Shown here piece by piece: positions 26,870 to 35,254 of a stretch of 64,000 nt of DNA. The stretch's first letter is position 1, and the number at the start of each line of letters is the position of its first letter. Origin of the DNA: Mucilaginibacter sp. OK098 (GTDB taxonomy: Bacteria > Bacteroidota > Bacteroidia > Sphingobacteriales > Sphingobacteriaceae). The notes under the pieces were generated by a model. The model was given only the letters and a program-made list of their open reading frames with translations, had not been told where the DNA came from and made no database searches. Made by a program: the position numbers and the translations under genes. The stretch is from assembly GCF_900142915.1 (NCBI RefSeq), contig NZ_FRCM01000008.1, positions 186,001 to 250,000 on the forward strand. The letters are read 5' to 3'.

Positions 26870-28243
26870 ATGCAGCTTATAAAAGAGTATGTTGAACAGC
26901 ACAAAGAACGTTTACTGGAAGAATTGTTTGCCCTTCTTCGTTTTCCTTCCGTTAGTGCCGACCCTAAATATAAACCCGAAGTATTAAAAACTGCTGAATT
27001 TGTAGCTGATAAATTGCGTGATTCGGGAGCGGATAATGTTGAAATTTGCCAAACTGCCGGATATCCTATTGTATATGGTGAAAAAATAATCGATTCATCA
27101 AAACCTACGGTATTGGTATATGGCCACTATGATGTGCAGCCGCCAGATCCGCTGGAACTTTGGAAAACGCCACCATTTGAACCTACCGTTCGCGATGGCA
27201 AGATCTATGCCCGCGGTGCTTGTGACGATAAAGGCCAGTTCTATATGCACGTAAAAGCATTTGAATTAATGATGCAAACCAATACCTTACCCTGCAACAT
27301 CAAATTTATGATTGAAGGCGAAGAGGAAGTAGGCTCATCAAACCTGGGTATATTTGTAAAGCAAAACAAAAACAGGCTAAAGGCTGATGTTGTATTAATT
27401 TCAGATACATCCATGATCAGCATGGAGAACCCCTCGCTTGAGACAGGCTTACGTGGCCTATCATACCTTGAAGTTGAAGTAACCGGGCCAAACCGCGATC
27501 TGCATTCAGGTGTTTATGGCGGCGCTGTTGCGAATCCCGCAACTATACTGGCCAAAATGATAGCTTCACTGCATGATGAAAACAATCATATCACCATCCC
27601 CGGCTTTTATGATAAAGTAATTGAATTGACCAATGCCGAACGAAAGGCATTAAATGATGCGCCATATAACGAGGATGCGTATAAAAAAGACCTGGAAGTT
27701 GATGAGCTATGGGGCGAAAAAGGATTCAGCACCCTTGAACGTACCGGCACCCGCCCTACCCTTGAGGTAAACGGCATTTGGGGTGGCTATATTGGCGAAG
27801 GCGCTAAAACCGTATTACCGTCAAAGGCATTCGCGAAAATATCAATGAGGCTGGTACCCAACCAGGTATCAGACGAGATCACCCAATTGTTTACAGCTCA
27901 TTTTGAAAAGATAGCCCCGCATTCAGTAAAAATTAAAGTTACCCCGCATCATGGTGGCGAGCCTGTTGTAACACCAACAGATAGCATAGCTTATAAAGCA
28001 GCACAAAAAGCAATAAAGGAATCATTTGGTAAAGATCCTATCCCAACCCGCGGTGGTGGCAGCATCCCTATTGTAGCCCTGTTTGAGGCCGAACTTGGTC
28101 TTAAAACCGTATTAATGGGATTTGGTCTTGACAGCGATGCCCTCCACTCCCCTAACGAAAAATACGATATCTTTAATTACTATAAAGGCATTGAAACCAT
28201 TCCACTGTTTCATAAGTATTTTGCGGAGTTAAGTGGGGAGTAG
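26870..28243 (+). CDS. M20-family dipeptidase/aminoacylase
   Basis: A cytoplasmic di-zinc peptidase of 457 residues. The M20 signatures are metal-binding VYGHYDVQPPDPLELWKTPPF, then RGACDDKGQF, the catalytic/metal glutamates in IEGEEEVGSSNLG, and a dimerisation domain beginning GLRGLSYLEVEVTG. The last metal histidine is probably in DALHSPNEKYD near the C-terminus. Length and motif spacing fit the carnosinase/PepV-like group. The open frame reaches a TTG at 26861, but the ATG at 26870 (MQLIKEYVEQ) is the natural start. A TATATTTG element at 26846-26853 lies close upstream. Substrate is likely a dipeptide; exact specificity cannot be read. Confidence 0.93.
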   Translation: MQLIKEYVEQHKERLLEELFALLRFPSVSADPKYKPEVLKTAEFVADKLRDSGADNVEICQTAGYPIVYGEKIIDSSKPTVLVYGHYDVQPPDPLELWKTPPFEPTVRDGKIYARGACDDKGQFYMHVKAFELMMQTNTLPCNIKFMIEGEEEVGSSNLGIFVKQNKNRLKADVVLISDTSMISMENPSLETGLRGLSYLEVEVTGPNRDLHSGVYGGAVANPATILAKMIASLHDENNHITIPGFYDKVIELTNAERKALNDAPYNEDAYKKDLEVDELWGEKGFSTLERTGTRPTLEVNGIWGGYIGEGAKTVLPSKAFAKISMRLVPNQVSDEITQLFTAHFEKIAPHSVKIKVTPHHGGEPVVTPTDSIAYKAAQKAIKESFGKDPIPTRGGGSIPIVALFEAELGLKTVLMGFGLDSDALHSPNEKYDIFNYYKGIETIPLFHKYFAELSGE

Positions 28244-28357
28244 TCCGAAAGTCGGGAAAGTCCGGAAGTCCGAAAGAAATGAGGGAGACTGCCTAGCTGC
28301 TGTCTAAAATACTTTTTTACTTTCGGACTTTACTGACTTTCGGACTTCCGGACTACA
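28244..28357. repeat. AGTCCGAAAGTCCGG hairpin, copy A
   Basis: GTCCGAAAGTCGGGAAAGTC, then CGGAAGTCCGAAAG, faces CTTTCGGACTTTACTGACTT, then TCGGACTTCCGGAC. The arms enclose about 45 bp. It begins directly after the dipeptidase stop and is one of six family members in the window. Confidence 0.85.
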
Positions 28358-28361
28358 AATA

Positions 28362-28392
28362 TTTGCAATTCCACACAAATGCCTTATATTTG
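28362..28392 (+). promoter_or_regulatory. Bacteroidota-type promoter for DUF4290 gene
   Basis: TTTG at 28362-28365, a 19-bp spacer, and TATATTTG at 28385-28392 match the -33 TTTG / -7 TAnnTTTG promoter of this phylum. It lies 115 bp upstream of the DUF4290 start. Confidence 0.7.
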
Positions 28393-28506
28393 CGTTGCTA
28401 CATTCAGGTAGTGTTCAACTTTAGCCTCTAATTCCTACTCTAACCGGGAAAAATGTCTGTGCTAATTTTAAAAATCTTCGCAAATTAATTAACCGGCTTA
28501 AAAACT

Positions 28507-29223
28507 ATGCCTCAAGAATTTGATTATAACTCAACCAGGAATAAGTTAATCCTGTCTGAATATGGCCGCAACGTACAAAATATGGTAAAATATATTGTTG
28601 CGCTGCCTACAAAAGAAGAACGTAACCGCTATGCACAGGTTGTGATAGACCTGATGGGGTTTTTAAACCCGCACCTGCGCGATGTTGCCGATTTTAAACA
28701 TAAACTGTGGGATCACCTGCACATCATCTCTGATTTTCAGATTGATGTAGATTCACCGTATCCCAAACCATCTCCGGAGGCTATCCACCTAAAACCGGAA
28801 CCATTAAAATATCCTCATCAGCGGATAAAATACAAGCACTATGGTAAAACCATTGAGCTGATGATAGAGAAAGCCAAAAGCATTGAAGATCCCGACCGTA
28901 AACGCCATATGACACAGGCGGTTGCTAATTTTATGAAAATGGCCTACGTGCAATGGAACAAAGATTCTGTTACTGACGAAAGTATCTTAAACGACCTTTA
29001 TAATTTATCAGGCGGCCAGTTAAAACTGGAAGAAAACATTAACCTTAACAGGGTTGAATATCGCGCAAATCCGCATAGCAGCAGCACCAATAATAATAAC
29101 CGCGGACGTACCAACAACAATCAAAATAACCGCGGACGTACTAATAACAACAATAACCCGCGTAACAACAACAATAATAATCAAAATCGTAACCGTAATA
29201 GCGGCGGTCCGAAAAAGTATTAA
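28507..29223 (+). CDS. DUF4290 protein with Asn/Arg-rich tail
   Basis: A 238-residue cytoplasmic protein. Residues 1-185 form the conserved DUF4290 domain: EFDYNSTRNKLILSEYGRNV, then DLMGFLNPHLRDVADFKHKL and WDHLHIISDFQIDVDSPYPK. The last about 50 residues are low-complexity (SSSTNNNNRGRTNNN, ending NSGGPKKY), rich in Asn and Arg. Function is unknown. Its position just upstream of murA is, as I recall, conserved in Bacteroidota and hints at a link with envelope synthesis or division. The tail resembles disordered RNA- or protein-binding regions, but that is speculative. Confidence 0.92.
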   Translation: MPQEFDYNSTRNKLILSEYGRNVQNMVKYIVALPTKEERNRYAQVVIDLMGFLNPHLRDVADFKHKLWDHLHIISDFQIDVDSPYPKPSPEAIHLKPEPLKYPHQRIKYKHYGKTIELMIEKAKSIEDPDRKRHMTQAVANFMKMAYVQWNKDSVTDESILNDLYNLSGGQLKLEENINLNRVEYRANPHSSSTNNNNRGRTNNNQNNRGRTNNNNNPRNNNNNNQNRNRNSGGPKKY

Positions 29224-29227
29224 ATTG

Positions 29228-29373
29228 TTGATGGTTCATAGTTAATGGTTCATAGCAAAAGACTGTGAAACATAGATAATATCTATAGTAATAAATGATT
29301 GATCTGCATAAATAACAGAAGTATATATTTGCAGCTGCCATGAACTATGAACCATCAACTATGAACCATTAAC
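29228..29373. repeat. GTTCATAGTTGATGG inverted repeat around murA promoter
   Basis: The left arm at 29228-29255 (TTGATGGTTCATAGTTAATG, then GTTCATAG) and its complement at 29340-29373 bracket the murA promoter. Related direct copies without the inverted partner occur at 50402-50446 and 54853-54880. Confidence 0.8.
29299..29331 (+). promoter_or_regulatory. Candidate murA promoter
   Basis: TTG at 29299-29301, a 22-bp spacer and TATATTTG at 29324-29331. It sits in the loop of the flanking inverted repeat, about 50 bp upstream of murA. Confidence 0.6.
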
Positions 29374-29382
29374 AAACTACCT

Positions 29383-30690
29383 ATGAGTAACGCATTTGAA
29401 ATAATTGGCGGCACACCATTAAAAGGCGAAATAATACCACAGGGTGCAAAGAACGAGGCATTACAAATTCTTTCTGCTGTACTTTTAACAAGTCAAAAAA
29501 TAACCATCAGTAATATTCCCGATATAAAAGATGTTAACAAGCTGATAGAATTACTGGGGGATATGGGCGTTATTGTTGAACAACTGGCACCCGATACCTA
29601 TAGTTTTGAAGCAAAAAACATCGATCTGGACTTCTTCCTATCTGATGCTTTTAAAGAAAAAGGCGGTGGCTTGCGTGGCTCGATCATGATTGTAGGCCCG
29701 CTTTTGGCACGTTTTGGTAAGGCATCAATTCCCAAACCAGGCGGCGATAAAATTGGCCGCAGGCGTTTGGATACACACTTCCTGGGCTTTGAAAAACTTG
29801 GCGCCAGGTTCGATTACGATCCTTCAAACGGATTTTTTAACGTAGATGCCTCCAATTTAAAAGGCACTTATATTTTATTGGATGAAGCATCAGTAACAGG
29901 TACGGCCAATATTGTAATGGCTGCAGTGCTTGCAAAAGGTGTTACTACCCTATATAATGCGGCCTGCGAACCTTATTTACAGCAATTATGCAAAATGCTT
30001 AACCGCATGGGTGCAAAAATCAGCGGCATAGGTTCTAATCTGCTAACTATTGAAGGTGTTACCGAGCTTGGCGGAACAGAACACCGTTTGCTGCCGGATA
30101 TGATCGAGATAGGTTCATTTATCGGGCTGGCAGCAATGACAGAGTCTGAGATCACCATCAAGAATGTATGTTATAATGAATTAGGCATGATTCCCGATGT
30201 GTTCAGACGCTTGGGCATCAAGCTGGAGCTTAGGGGTGATGATATTTACATCCCTGCTCAAAAACATTATGAAATAGAGACATTTATTGATGGATCTATC
30301 ATGACCATTGCCGATTCTCCATGGCCGGGCTTTACCCCCGACTTATTAAGTATTTGCCTGGTCGTTGCTATCCAGGCCAAAGGGTCAGTGCTGATCCACC
30401 AAAAAATGTTCGAGAGCCGCCTGTTCTTTGTAGATAAGTTACTGGACATGGGCGCACAGATAATTTTATGCGATCCGCACCGTGCAACTGTTATCGGTCT
30501 TGATAAACAGGTTCAATTACGCGGCATCTCTATGACTTCTCCTGATATTCGTGCCGGTGTATCCCTGCTTATAGCAGCATTATCGGCTCAAGGCAAATCC
30601 ACCATTTATAACATTGAGCAAATAGAACGCGGCTATCAGCATATTGATAAGCGCCTGATAGCTTTGGGAGCAAATATTAAGAGGATTTGA
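29383..30690 (+). CDS. murA: UDP-N-acetylglucosamine 1-carboxyvinyltransferase
   Basis: Transfers enolpyruvate from PEP to UDP-GlcNAc, the first committed step of peptidoglycan synthesis. At 435 residues it has the two-lobed EPT fold. It begins with IIPQGAKNEALQILSA (the conserved Lys-Asn pair at 23-24), continues with GGGLRGSIMIVGPLLAR, and has the mobile loop KPGGDKIGRRRLDTHFLGF near 118-136. The catalytic cysteine of E. coli MurA (Cys115) corresponds here to Asp122. The C-to-D change is known from naturally fosfomycin-resistant MurA enzymes that stay active. DUF4290 lies just upstream, but murA has its own candidate promoter. Confidence 0.97.
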   Translation: MSNAFEIIGGTPLKGEIIPQGAKNEALQILSAVLLTSQKITISNIPDIKDVNKLIELLGDMGVIVEQLAPDTYSFEAKNIDLDFFLSDAFKEKGGGLRGSIMIVGPLLARFGKASIPKPGGDKIGRRRLDTHFLGFEKLGARFDYDPSNGFFNVDASNLKGTYILLDEASVTGTANIVMAAVLAKGVTTLYNAACEPYLQQLCKMLNRMGAKISGIGSNLLTIEGVTELGGTEHRLLPDMIEIGSFIGLAAMTESEITIKNVCYNELGMIPDVFRRLGIKLELRGDDIYIPAQKHYEIETFIDGSIMTIADSPWPGFTPDLLSICLVVAIQAKGSVLIHQKMFESRLFFVDKLLDMGAQIILCDPHRATVIGLDKQVQLRGISMTSPDIRAGVSLLIAALSAQGKSTIYNIEQIERGYQHIDKRLIALGANIKRI

Positions 30691-30785
30691 GGAAGTCCGA
30701 AAGACCGGAAGTCAGTAAAGTCCGAAAGAAAGATTTGCGAAAAAAGTTCTTTCGGACTTCCGGACTTTACCGACTTTCGGACTAA
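30691..30785. repeat. AGTCCGAAAGTCCGG hairpin, copy B
   Basis: AGTCCGAAAGACCGGAAGTC, then AGTAAAGTCCGAAAG, pairs with CTTTCGGACTTCCGGACTTT, then ACCGACTTTCGGACT. It starts right after the murA stop. Confidence 0.87.
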
Positions 30786-30819
30786 ATATCTACCTTTATC
30801 ACAAAGCCACTTATAAAAT

Positions 30820-32379
30820 ATGCCATACCAAAACCGGAGATCAACGTATGCCCCCTTTATACTGATCTTTGTTGCTGTTAAAATTGGGTTAAATTTATTG
30901 GCAATAGCACATTTTGGTTTTCACCGGGATGAATTGCTGCACCTTGTTTTAGCCGATCATTTGGATTGGGGCTACAAAGAGGTCCCGCCGTTTATTGCAT
31001 TGCTGGCAAAAATAAGCGCAGTTGCATTTGGCAATTCGGTTTTTGCAGCCCGTATTTTCCCTACTATCTGCAGCGGGCTCATTATTTGGTTTACCGGTTT
31101 AATTACCGTTGAATTTGGCGGACGCAGGTTTGCTATTGCCCTTGCCTGCCTGGCCCTGATATTTTCTCCTGCTTTTGCTGCCAGCGGATACCTTTTTCAG
31201 CCTGTGGTTTTTGACCAGCTTTGGTGGGTATTGGCTGTTTGGCTGCTTACCAAATATTGCAATACCCCGGCTGTTAAATATTTGTACCTGCTTGGGGTAG
31301 TGGTAGGCCTTGGCTTGCTCACCAAATATACCATGGCATTTTTTACTTTTGCTTTAATTATTGGCCTGGTATTCAGTAAAAATCGCAAGCTGCTGCTAAA
31401 CAGACATATAATTGGAGCTGCAATGTTAGCCCTGCTTATATTTTTACCTAATTTAATCTGGCAGTTGCAGCATCATTTGCCCGTAATAACCCACATGAAA
31501 GCTTTACGGGAGGAGCAGCTGGACTTTATAAAACCATCAGATTTTATTAAGCAGGAACTTTTAGTAAACGGGGTAGCCTTGTTTGTTTGGCTAACAGGTT
31601 TTGTATTTCTGCTATTTTCATTCAGGCTCCATAAATTTCAATTCCTGGCTGTTGCGTTTGTTTTAATATTTACTTTTTTGTTGATAATGAACGGCAAAAG
31701 CTACTACCTGTTTGGCGCCTACCCCATGTTGTTTGCTGCAGGTGGTTTTGGTTTTGAACGATGGTTAAAAACTTCGGGTTATGCACTGCGCAGTTTGGTA
31801 ATTGCTCTACTTACCGTTCCAAATTTGTTACTATTTCCGTTGGTACTGCCTGTTTTACCGTTAAACCAAACTTTGGCTATATTTAACTTTGCACACAACA
31901 ACCTACATTTTTTAAGCTTTGCTACCCGGTGGGAAGACCATAAGCAACACGCTACAACGCAGGATTATGGTGATATGTTCGGCTGGGATGAAATGACTGC
32001 CAGTGTAGTTAAAGCCTGGAACAGCCTAACACCTGAGCAACAAAAGCACACTCAGATTTATGCGGATAACTATGGTGAGGCTGGTGCTATCCATCACTTT
32101 GGCAAACAATATAATTTACCTGAAGTGATTTCCCTAAACAGTAGCTTTACTTTATGGGCACCTGATAACCTTAACGCCCAGTATATCATTTATGTTGATG
32201 ATCAGGGCGGCGGAAATATTAAAACGTTTGCTTCACATCTTGAAAGCTATCATAAAGTTGGCGAAGTTAAAAACCCGCTTGCTGTTGAAAAAAGAACTGG
32301 CATATTTATCCTGGTACACCCCGGACCTGAATTAAACGAAAGATACAGGAAGGAACTCGCTGAAAAAAGATTGAAATAG
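30820..32379 (+). CDS. GT39/ArnT-type membrane glycosyltransferase
   Basis: A 519-residue polytopic membrane protein with about 10 or more hydrophobic helices in the first 350 residues, then a soluble C-terminal part. The first external loop carries FHRDELLHLVLADHLDWGYK, then EVPPF. Its Asp-Glu pair matches the catalytic acidic motif of GT-C transferases of the PMT/ArnT (GT39, GT83) type. These use polyprenyl-phosphate sugars to modify lipids or proteins at the outer face of the inner membrane. The acceptor cannot be read from the sequence. It is a single gene following murA after a repeat hairpin. Confidence 0.88.
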   Translation: MPYQNRRSTYAPFILIFVAVKIGLNLLAIAHFGFHRDELLHLVLADHLDWGYKEVPPFIALLAKISAVAFGNSVFAARIFPTICSGLIIWFTGLITVEFGGRRFAIALACLALIFSPAFAASGYLFQPVVFDQLWWVLAVWLLTKYCNTPAVKYLYLLGVVVGLGLLTKYTMAFFTFALIIGLVFSKNRKLLLNRHIIGAAMLALLIFLPNLIWQLQHHLPVITHMKALREEQLDFIKPSDFIKQELLVNGVALFVWLTGFVFLLFSFRLHKFQFLAVAFVLIFTFLLIMNGKSYYLFGAYPMLFAAGGFGFERWLKTSGYALRSLVIALLTVPNLLLFPLVLPVLPLNQTLAIFNFAHNNLHFLSFATRWEDHKQHATTQDYGDMFGWDEMTASVVKAWNSLTPEQQKHTQIYADNYGEAGAIHHFGKQYNLPEVISLNSSFTLWAPDNLNAQYIIYVDDQGGGNIKTFASHLESYHKVGEVKNPLAVEKRTGIFILVHPGPELNERYRKELAEKRLK

Positions 32380-32418
32380 GTTGGAATGTGCGGATGTACA
32401 TATTTGAAAATTGGTTGA

Positions 32419-32451
32419 TTTGAGGATTTGAATAGTTATTTTGTATTTTTG
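32419..32451 (+). promoter_or_regulatory. Promoter of the VapBC-type operon
   Basis: TTTG at 32419-32422, a 21-bp spacer and TATTTTTG at 32444-32451, a good match to the phylum's housekeeping promoter. It lies 27 bp upstream of the antitoxin start. Confidence 0.6.
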
Positions 32452-32477
32452 TATATGTTCTTAATTCTGTAAAATTT

Positions 32478-32708
32478 ATGGAGCTTATTTTAAAAACCAA
32501 TAATGAAAGCAGTATTGCAAAAATCATTGCTTTAGCTAAAAAGTTGAATATTACTATTGAGCAAAGAGGCAAAGTTGTTGAAAGTGAAAAGGAAGAATTA
32601 GGTAAACGCATTCTTAATTTCAAAGCAAAGGAAACTTCTTCATTTGGAGATGCGGTAGAATGGCAGCGCAATGAAAGACAGGATCGTAACCTTCCCTTTT
32701 CAAAATAG
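32478..32708 (+). CDS. Antitoxin of a VapBC-type module
   Basis: A 76-residue charged protein (MELILKTNNESSIAKIIALA, then KKLNITIEQRGKVV). It is followed after 2 bp by a PIN-domain gene, the standard antitoxin-toxin order. No clear ribbon-helix-helix or AbrB motif is visible. The first 35 residues predict a small strand-helix unit, and the C-terminus (EWQRNERQDRNLPFSK) is probably the toxin-wrapping tail. It is expected to neutralise the PIN ribonuclease and repress its own promoter. The assignment depends on the neighbour. Confidence 0.8.
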   Translation: MELILKTNNESSIAKIIALAKKLNITIEQRGKVVESEKEELGKRILNFKAKETSSFGDAVEWQRNERQDRNLPFSK

Positions 32709-32710
32709 TT

Positions 32711-33076
32711 ATGTTTCTTATAGATAGCAACATCATAATATACTCCTATTCAAATCAATACGAATACTTAAGAAGCTTATTTTTTAAAGAATCGGTTTTT
32801 GTTTCTGAGATTACCCGGGTAGAAGTACTTGGATATCATAAATTAACCAATGAAGAAGAAAGCTACTTTCAGGACATATTCAATTTTATTCCTATTATTT
32901 CTCCTTCTCCTAAAATTTTCGACACCTCGATAAGTATTAGGAAAGCCTATAACTTAAAATTAGCTGATAGTATTATTGCTGCAACAGCTTTGGTTCATAA
33001 TCTATCAATATATACGAGGAACATAAGTGACTTTGAAAAGACAGCACCAATAAGTTGTGTTAATCCAATAATTTAA
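32711..33076 (+). CDS. PIN-domain ribonuclease toxin (VapC-like)
   Basis: A 121-residue PIN protein expected to cleave RNA when freed from its antitoxin. The acidic metal-binding residues are present: Asp5 in FLIDSNIII, Glu38 in SEITRVEVLGY, Asp86 in LKLADSIIAATAL, and Asp107 in YTRNISDFEK. The length fits VapC-type toxins and nothing suggests inactivation. It is translationally close to the upstream antitoxin (2-bp gap). Target RNA is unknown. Confidence 0.9.
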   Translation: MFLIDSNIIIYSYSNQYEYLRSLFFKESVFVSEITRVEVLGYHKLTNEEESYFQDIFNFIPIISPSPKIFDTSISIRKAYNLKLADSIIAATALVHNLSIYTRNISDFEKTAPISCVNPII

Positions 33077-33133
33077 AGTCATTTACCATGCCCATGTGGT
33101 ATTTAGGTTTAATAAGGTATTTATAAATCTTAT

Positions 33134-33219
33134 CGTAGACGCGATGCTTCGCGTCTTAAATATTCAAATCAATTCCACACATTTATAGCGGTAGACGCAA
33201 AGCATTGCGTCTCTACGAT
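33134..33219. repeat. Two AGACGC hairpins with a compensatory change
   Basis: AGACGCGATGCTTCGCGTCT at 33137-33156 and AGACGCAAAGCATTGCGTCT at 33193-33212 are both perfect 8-bp-stem hairpins. They differ by a paired G-C to A-T change in the stem and inverted loops. The outer CGTAG/CTACG sequences allow a larger fold. They lie between convergent genes. Confidence 0.8.
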
Positions 33220-33289
33220 CTTTTTGAACAAATAAAAAGGTGTCATGCCAATGCAAAACACCTTTTACCGTTATCCTTTTACCTACTCC

Positions 33290-34648
33290 TTACCCTGAAA
33301 TAGCGTTTATAATATCATATTGTGTAATAATCTCTATCTGCCCGTTATCTTCTACCAGTACAGCAATATTATCCTTATTGATCATTGCCGAGATCTTGTC
33401 TATCGAAGTATTCAGATCAACGAAGGGGAACGGGCTGGTGGTAATATTTTTTATGGGCTGAGATTTAATAGATGGATTTTCTATCAGCGAGTTTAAGATA
33501 TCGCTCTCCGTAATCTTGCCTATTACCATTCCTTTTTGAGTTACCGGGATCTGCGAGATGTTGAGCGATTTAATAGTGTTTATAGCCTCCAGTACAGTTT
33601 TTTCGCAATCAATGGTAACTATCTGCTGGTTTTCCTTTTTTTGAATGATATCGTGTGCGGTTAGTTTTCCGTCCTTTAAAAATCCGCGGTCGCGCAGCCA
33701 GTCATCATTGTACATTTTGCCCAGGTAACGTGTGCCATGGTCTGGGAATATGATCACCACAACATCGCCTTCCTTAAATTTATCCTTCATTTGCAGCACA
33801 CCGGCAACTGCAGAGCCTGTAGAATTACCTGCAAAAATTCCTTCCTTACGGGCAATTTCACGGGTCATTAAAGCGGCATCTTTATCAGTCACTTTTTCAA
33901 AATGATCTATCAGGCTAAAGTCAACGTTTTGCGGTAAAAAGTCCTCACCAATCCCTTCCGTAATATATGGATAGATCTCGTTTTTATCCATAATCCCGGT
34001 TTCTTTGTATTTTTTAAATACCGAACCATAAGTATCTATGCCCAACACCTGGATTGCCGGGTTTTTCTCTTTTAAATATTTGGCAATACCTGATATGGTG
34101 CCGCCTGTACCCACTCCTGCTACCAGGTGCGTTACCTTACCTTCTGTCTGTTCCCAGATCTCAGGCCCTGTAGATTCATAGTGAGCCTGCGAGTTTGATA
34201 AGTTATCGTACTGGTTCGGCTTCCATGAGTTAGGCACCTCGCGCTCCAATCGCGATGAAACAGAATAATAAGAACGTGAATCCTCCGGATCAACATTGGT
34301 GGGGCAAACAATTACCTCTGCGCCAAAAGCACGCAGGGCGTCAAATTTCTCTTTTGATTGTTTATCGGTACTGGTAAAAATACATTTATAGCCTTTAATA
34401 ACAGCCGCAATGGCAAGCCCCATCCCAGTATTGCCTGATGTACCTTCAATAATAGTTCCGCCGGGTTTAAGCAAACCGCTTTTTTCGGCATCTTCAATCA
34501 TTTTAAGCGCCATCCGGTCCTTAATTGAATTACCGGGATTGGTAGTTTCAATCTTGGCCAAAAACGTTGCCGGGATGTCTTTTGTCACTTTATTTAATCT
34601 AACCATCGGCGTATTGCCAACGGTTTCCAATATATTATTGTACCACAT
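33290..34648 (-). CDS. Cystathionine beta-synthase (PLP enzyme with CBS pair)
   Basis: Condenses serine (or O-acetylserine) with homocysteine in the transsulfuration route. Residues 1-320 are a fold-type II PLP domain: TVGNTPMVRL, the Schiff-base lysine in NPGNSIKDRMALKMI (Lys43), EGTSGNTGMGLAIAA for phosphate and substrate binding, and a glycine-rich GVGTGGTISGIAKYL loop. The last 120 residues hold two CBS motifs (TVLEAINTIKSLNISQIPV and DLNTSIDKISAMINKDNIAV). The CBS pair distinguishes it from plain cysteine synthase (CysK). A cysteine synthase activity cannot be excluded. It is a single minus-strand gene. Confidence 0.92.
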   Translation of the reverse strand: MWYNNILETVGNTPMVRLNKVTKDIPATFLAKIETTNPGNSIKDRMALKMIEDAEKSGLLKPGGTIIEGTSGNTGMGLAIAAVIKGYKCIFTSTDKQSKEKFDALRAFGAEVIVCPTNVDPEDSRSYYSVSSRLEREVPNSWKPNQYDNLSNSQAHYESTGPEIWEQTEGKVTHLVAGVGTGGTISGIAKYLKEKNPAIQVLGIDTYGSVFKKYKETGIMDKNEIYPYITEGIGEDFLPQNVDFSLIDHFEKVTDKDAALMTREIARKEGIFAGNSTGSAVAGVLQMKDKFKEGDVVVIIFPDHGTRYLGKMYNDDWLRDRGFLKDGKLTAHDIIQKKENQQIVTIDCEKTVLEAINTIKSLNISQIPVTQKGMVIGKITESDILNSLIENPSIKSQPIKNITTSPFPFVDLNTSIDKISAMINKDNIAVLVEDNGQIEIITQYDIINAISG

Positions 34649-35254
34649 AATTTAAAAGTCTACTAATCTGGTATACAAAACCGATTATAGTTCAAAATTA
34701 GCTTTCTGTTATGATATATTTCTTAGAAACTATTTAAAAAGAGTAATTAGTTTAACATCCTGTTATTTGTAAGGCAGATCCATTTTCGCTAAAAAAAGTA
34801 CTTCAGCACTGCTTTTAACCTGAATAATATATTCTTCGGGGATATTAAAAACAGCCTGATGTGCAAGATATTCTCCAAGTTTTTTTCAAATTAATTTGAA
34901 AGCTTGTGTAGCTGTTTACAATTTTTTAATAATTCCTTTATCCATGTTTAACACATCAAGATTAGCCTACTTATAATTTACTGGTTGTCAATAGCATACT
35001 TCCATATTCATACTTAACATCAAAAGATCATTACCTCAATTTGGGGTTATTCATAACATCAAGTTTATTCTTTGCTAATAGTTATACCGTTGTTTTGACA
35101 ATTAAATATCAGTTCAATTTAAATACCTCATAATCTATATTTTGATTATGGCGTGTAGATGTGAGTAGTATAATTTTAAAACAGCCTATGTATCATTACT
35201 AAATAATAAGTGTTTCTCTAACATTAAATATCAATTCACCTTAACGTATAAACT
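34649..35254. other. 606-bp spacer between CBS gene and SusC operon
   Basis: AT-rich, no supported gene on either strand. It must contain the promoters of both divergent genes. No ECF/anti-sigma pair or hybrid two-component gene that often accompanies SusCD is present here, and I could not define a promoter with confidence. Confidence 0.5.
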
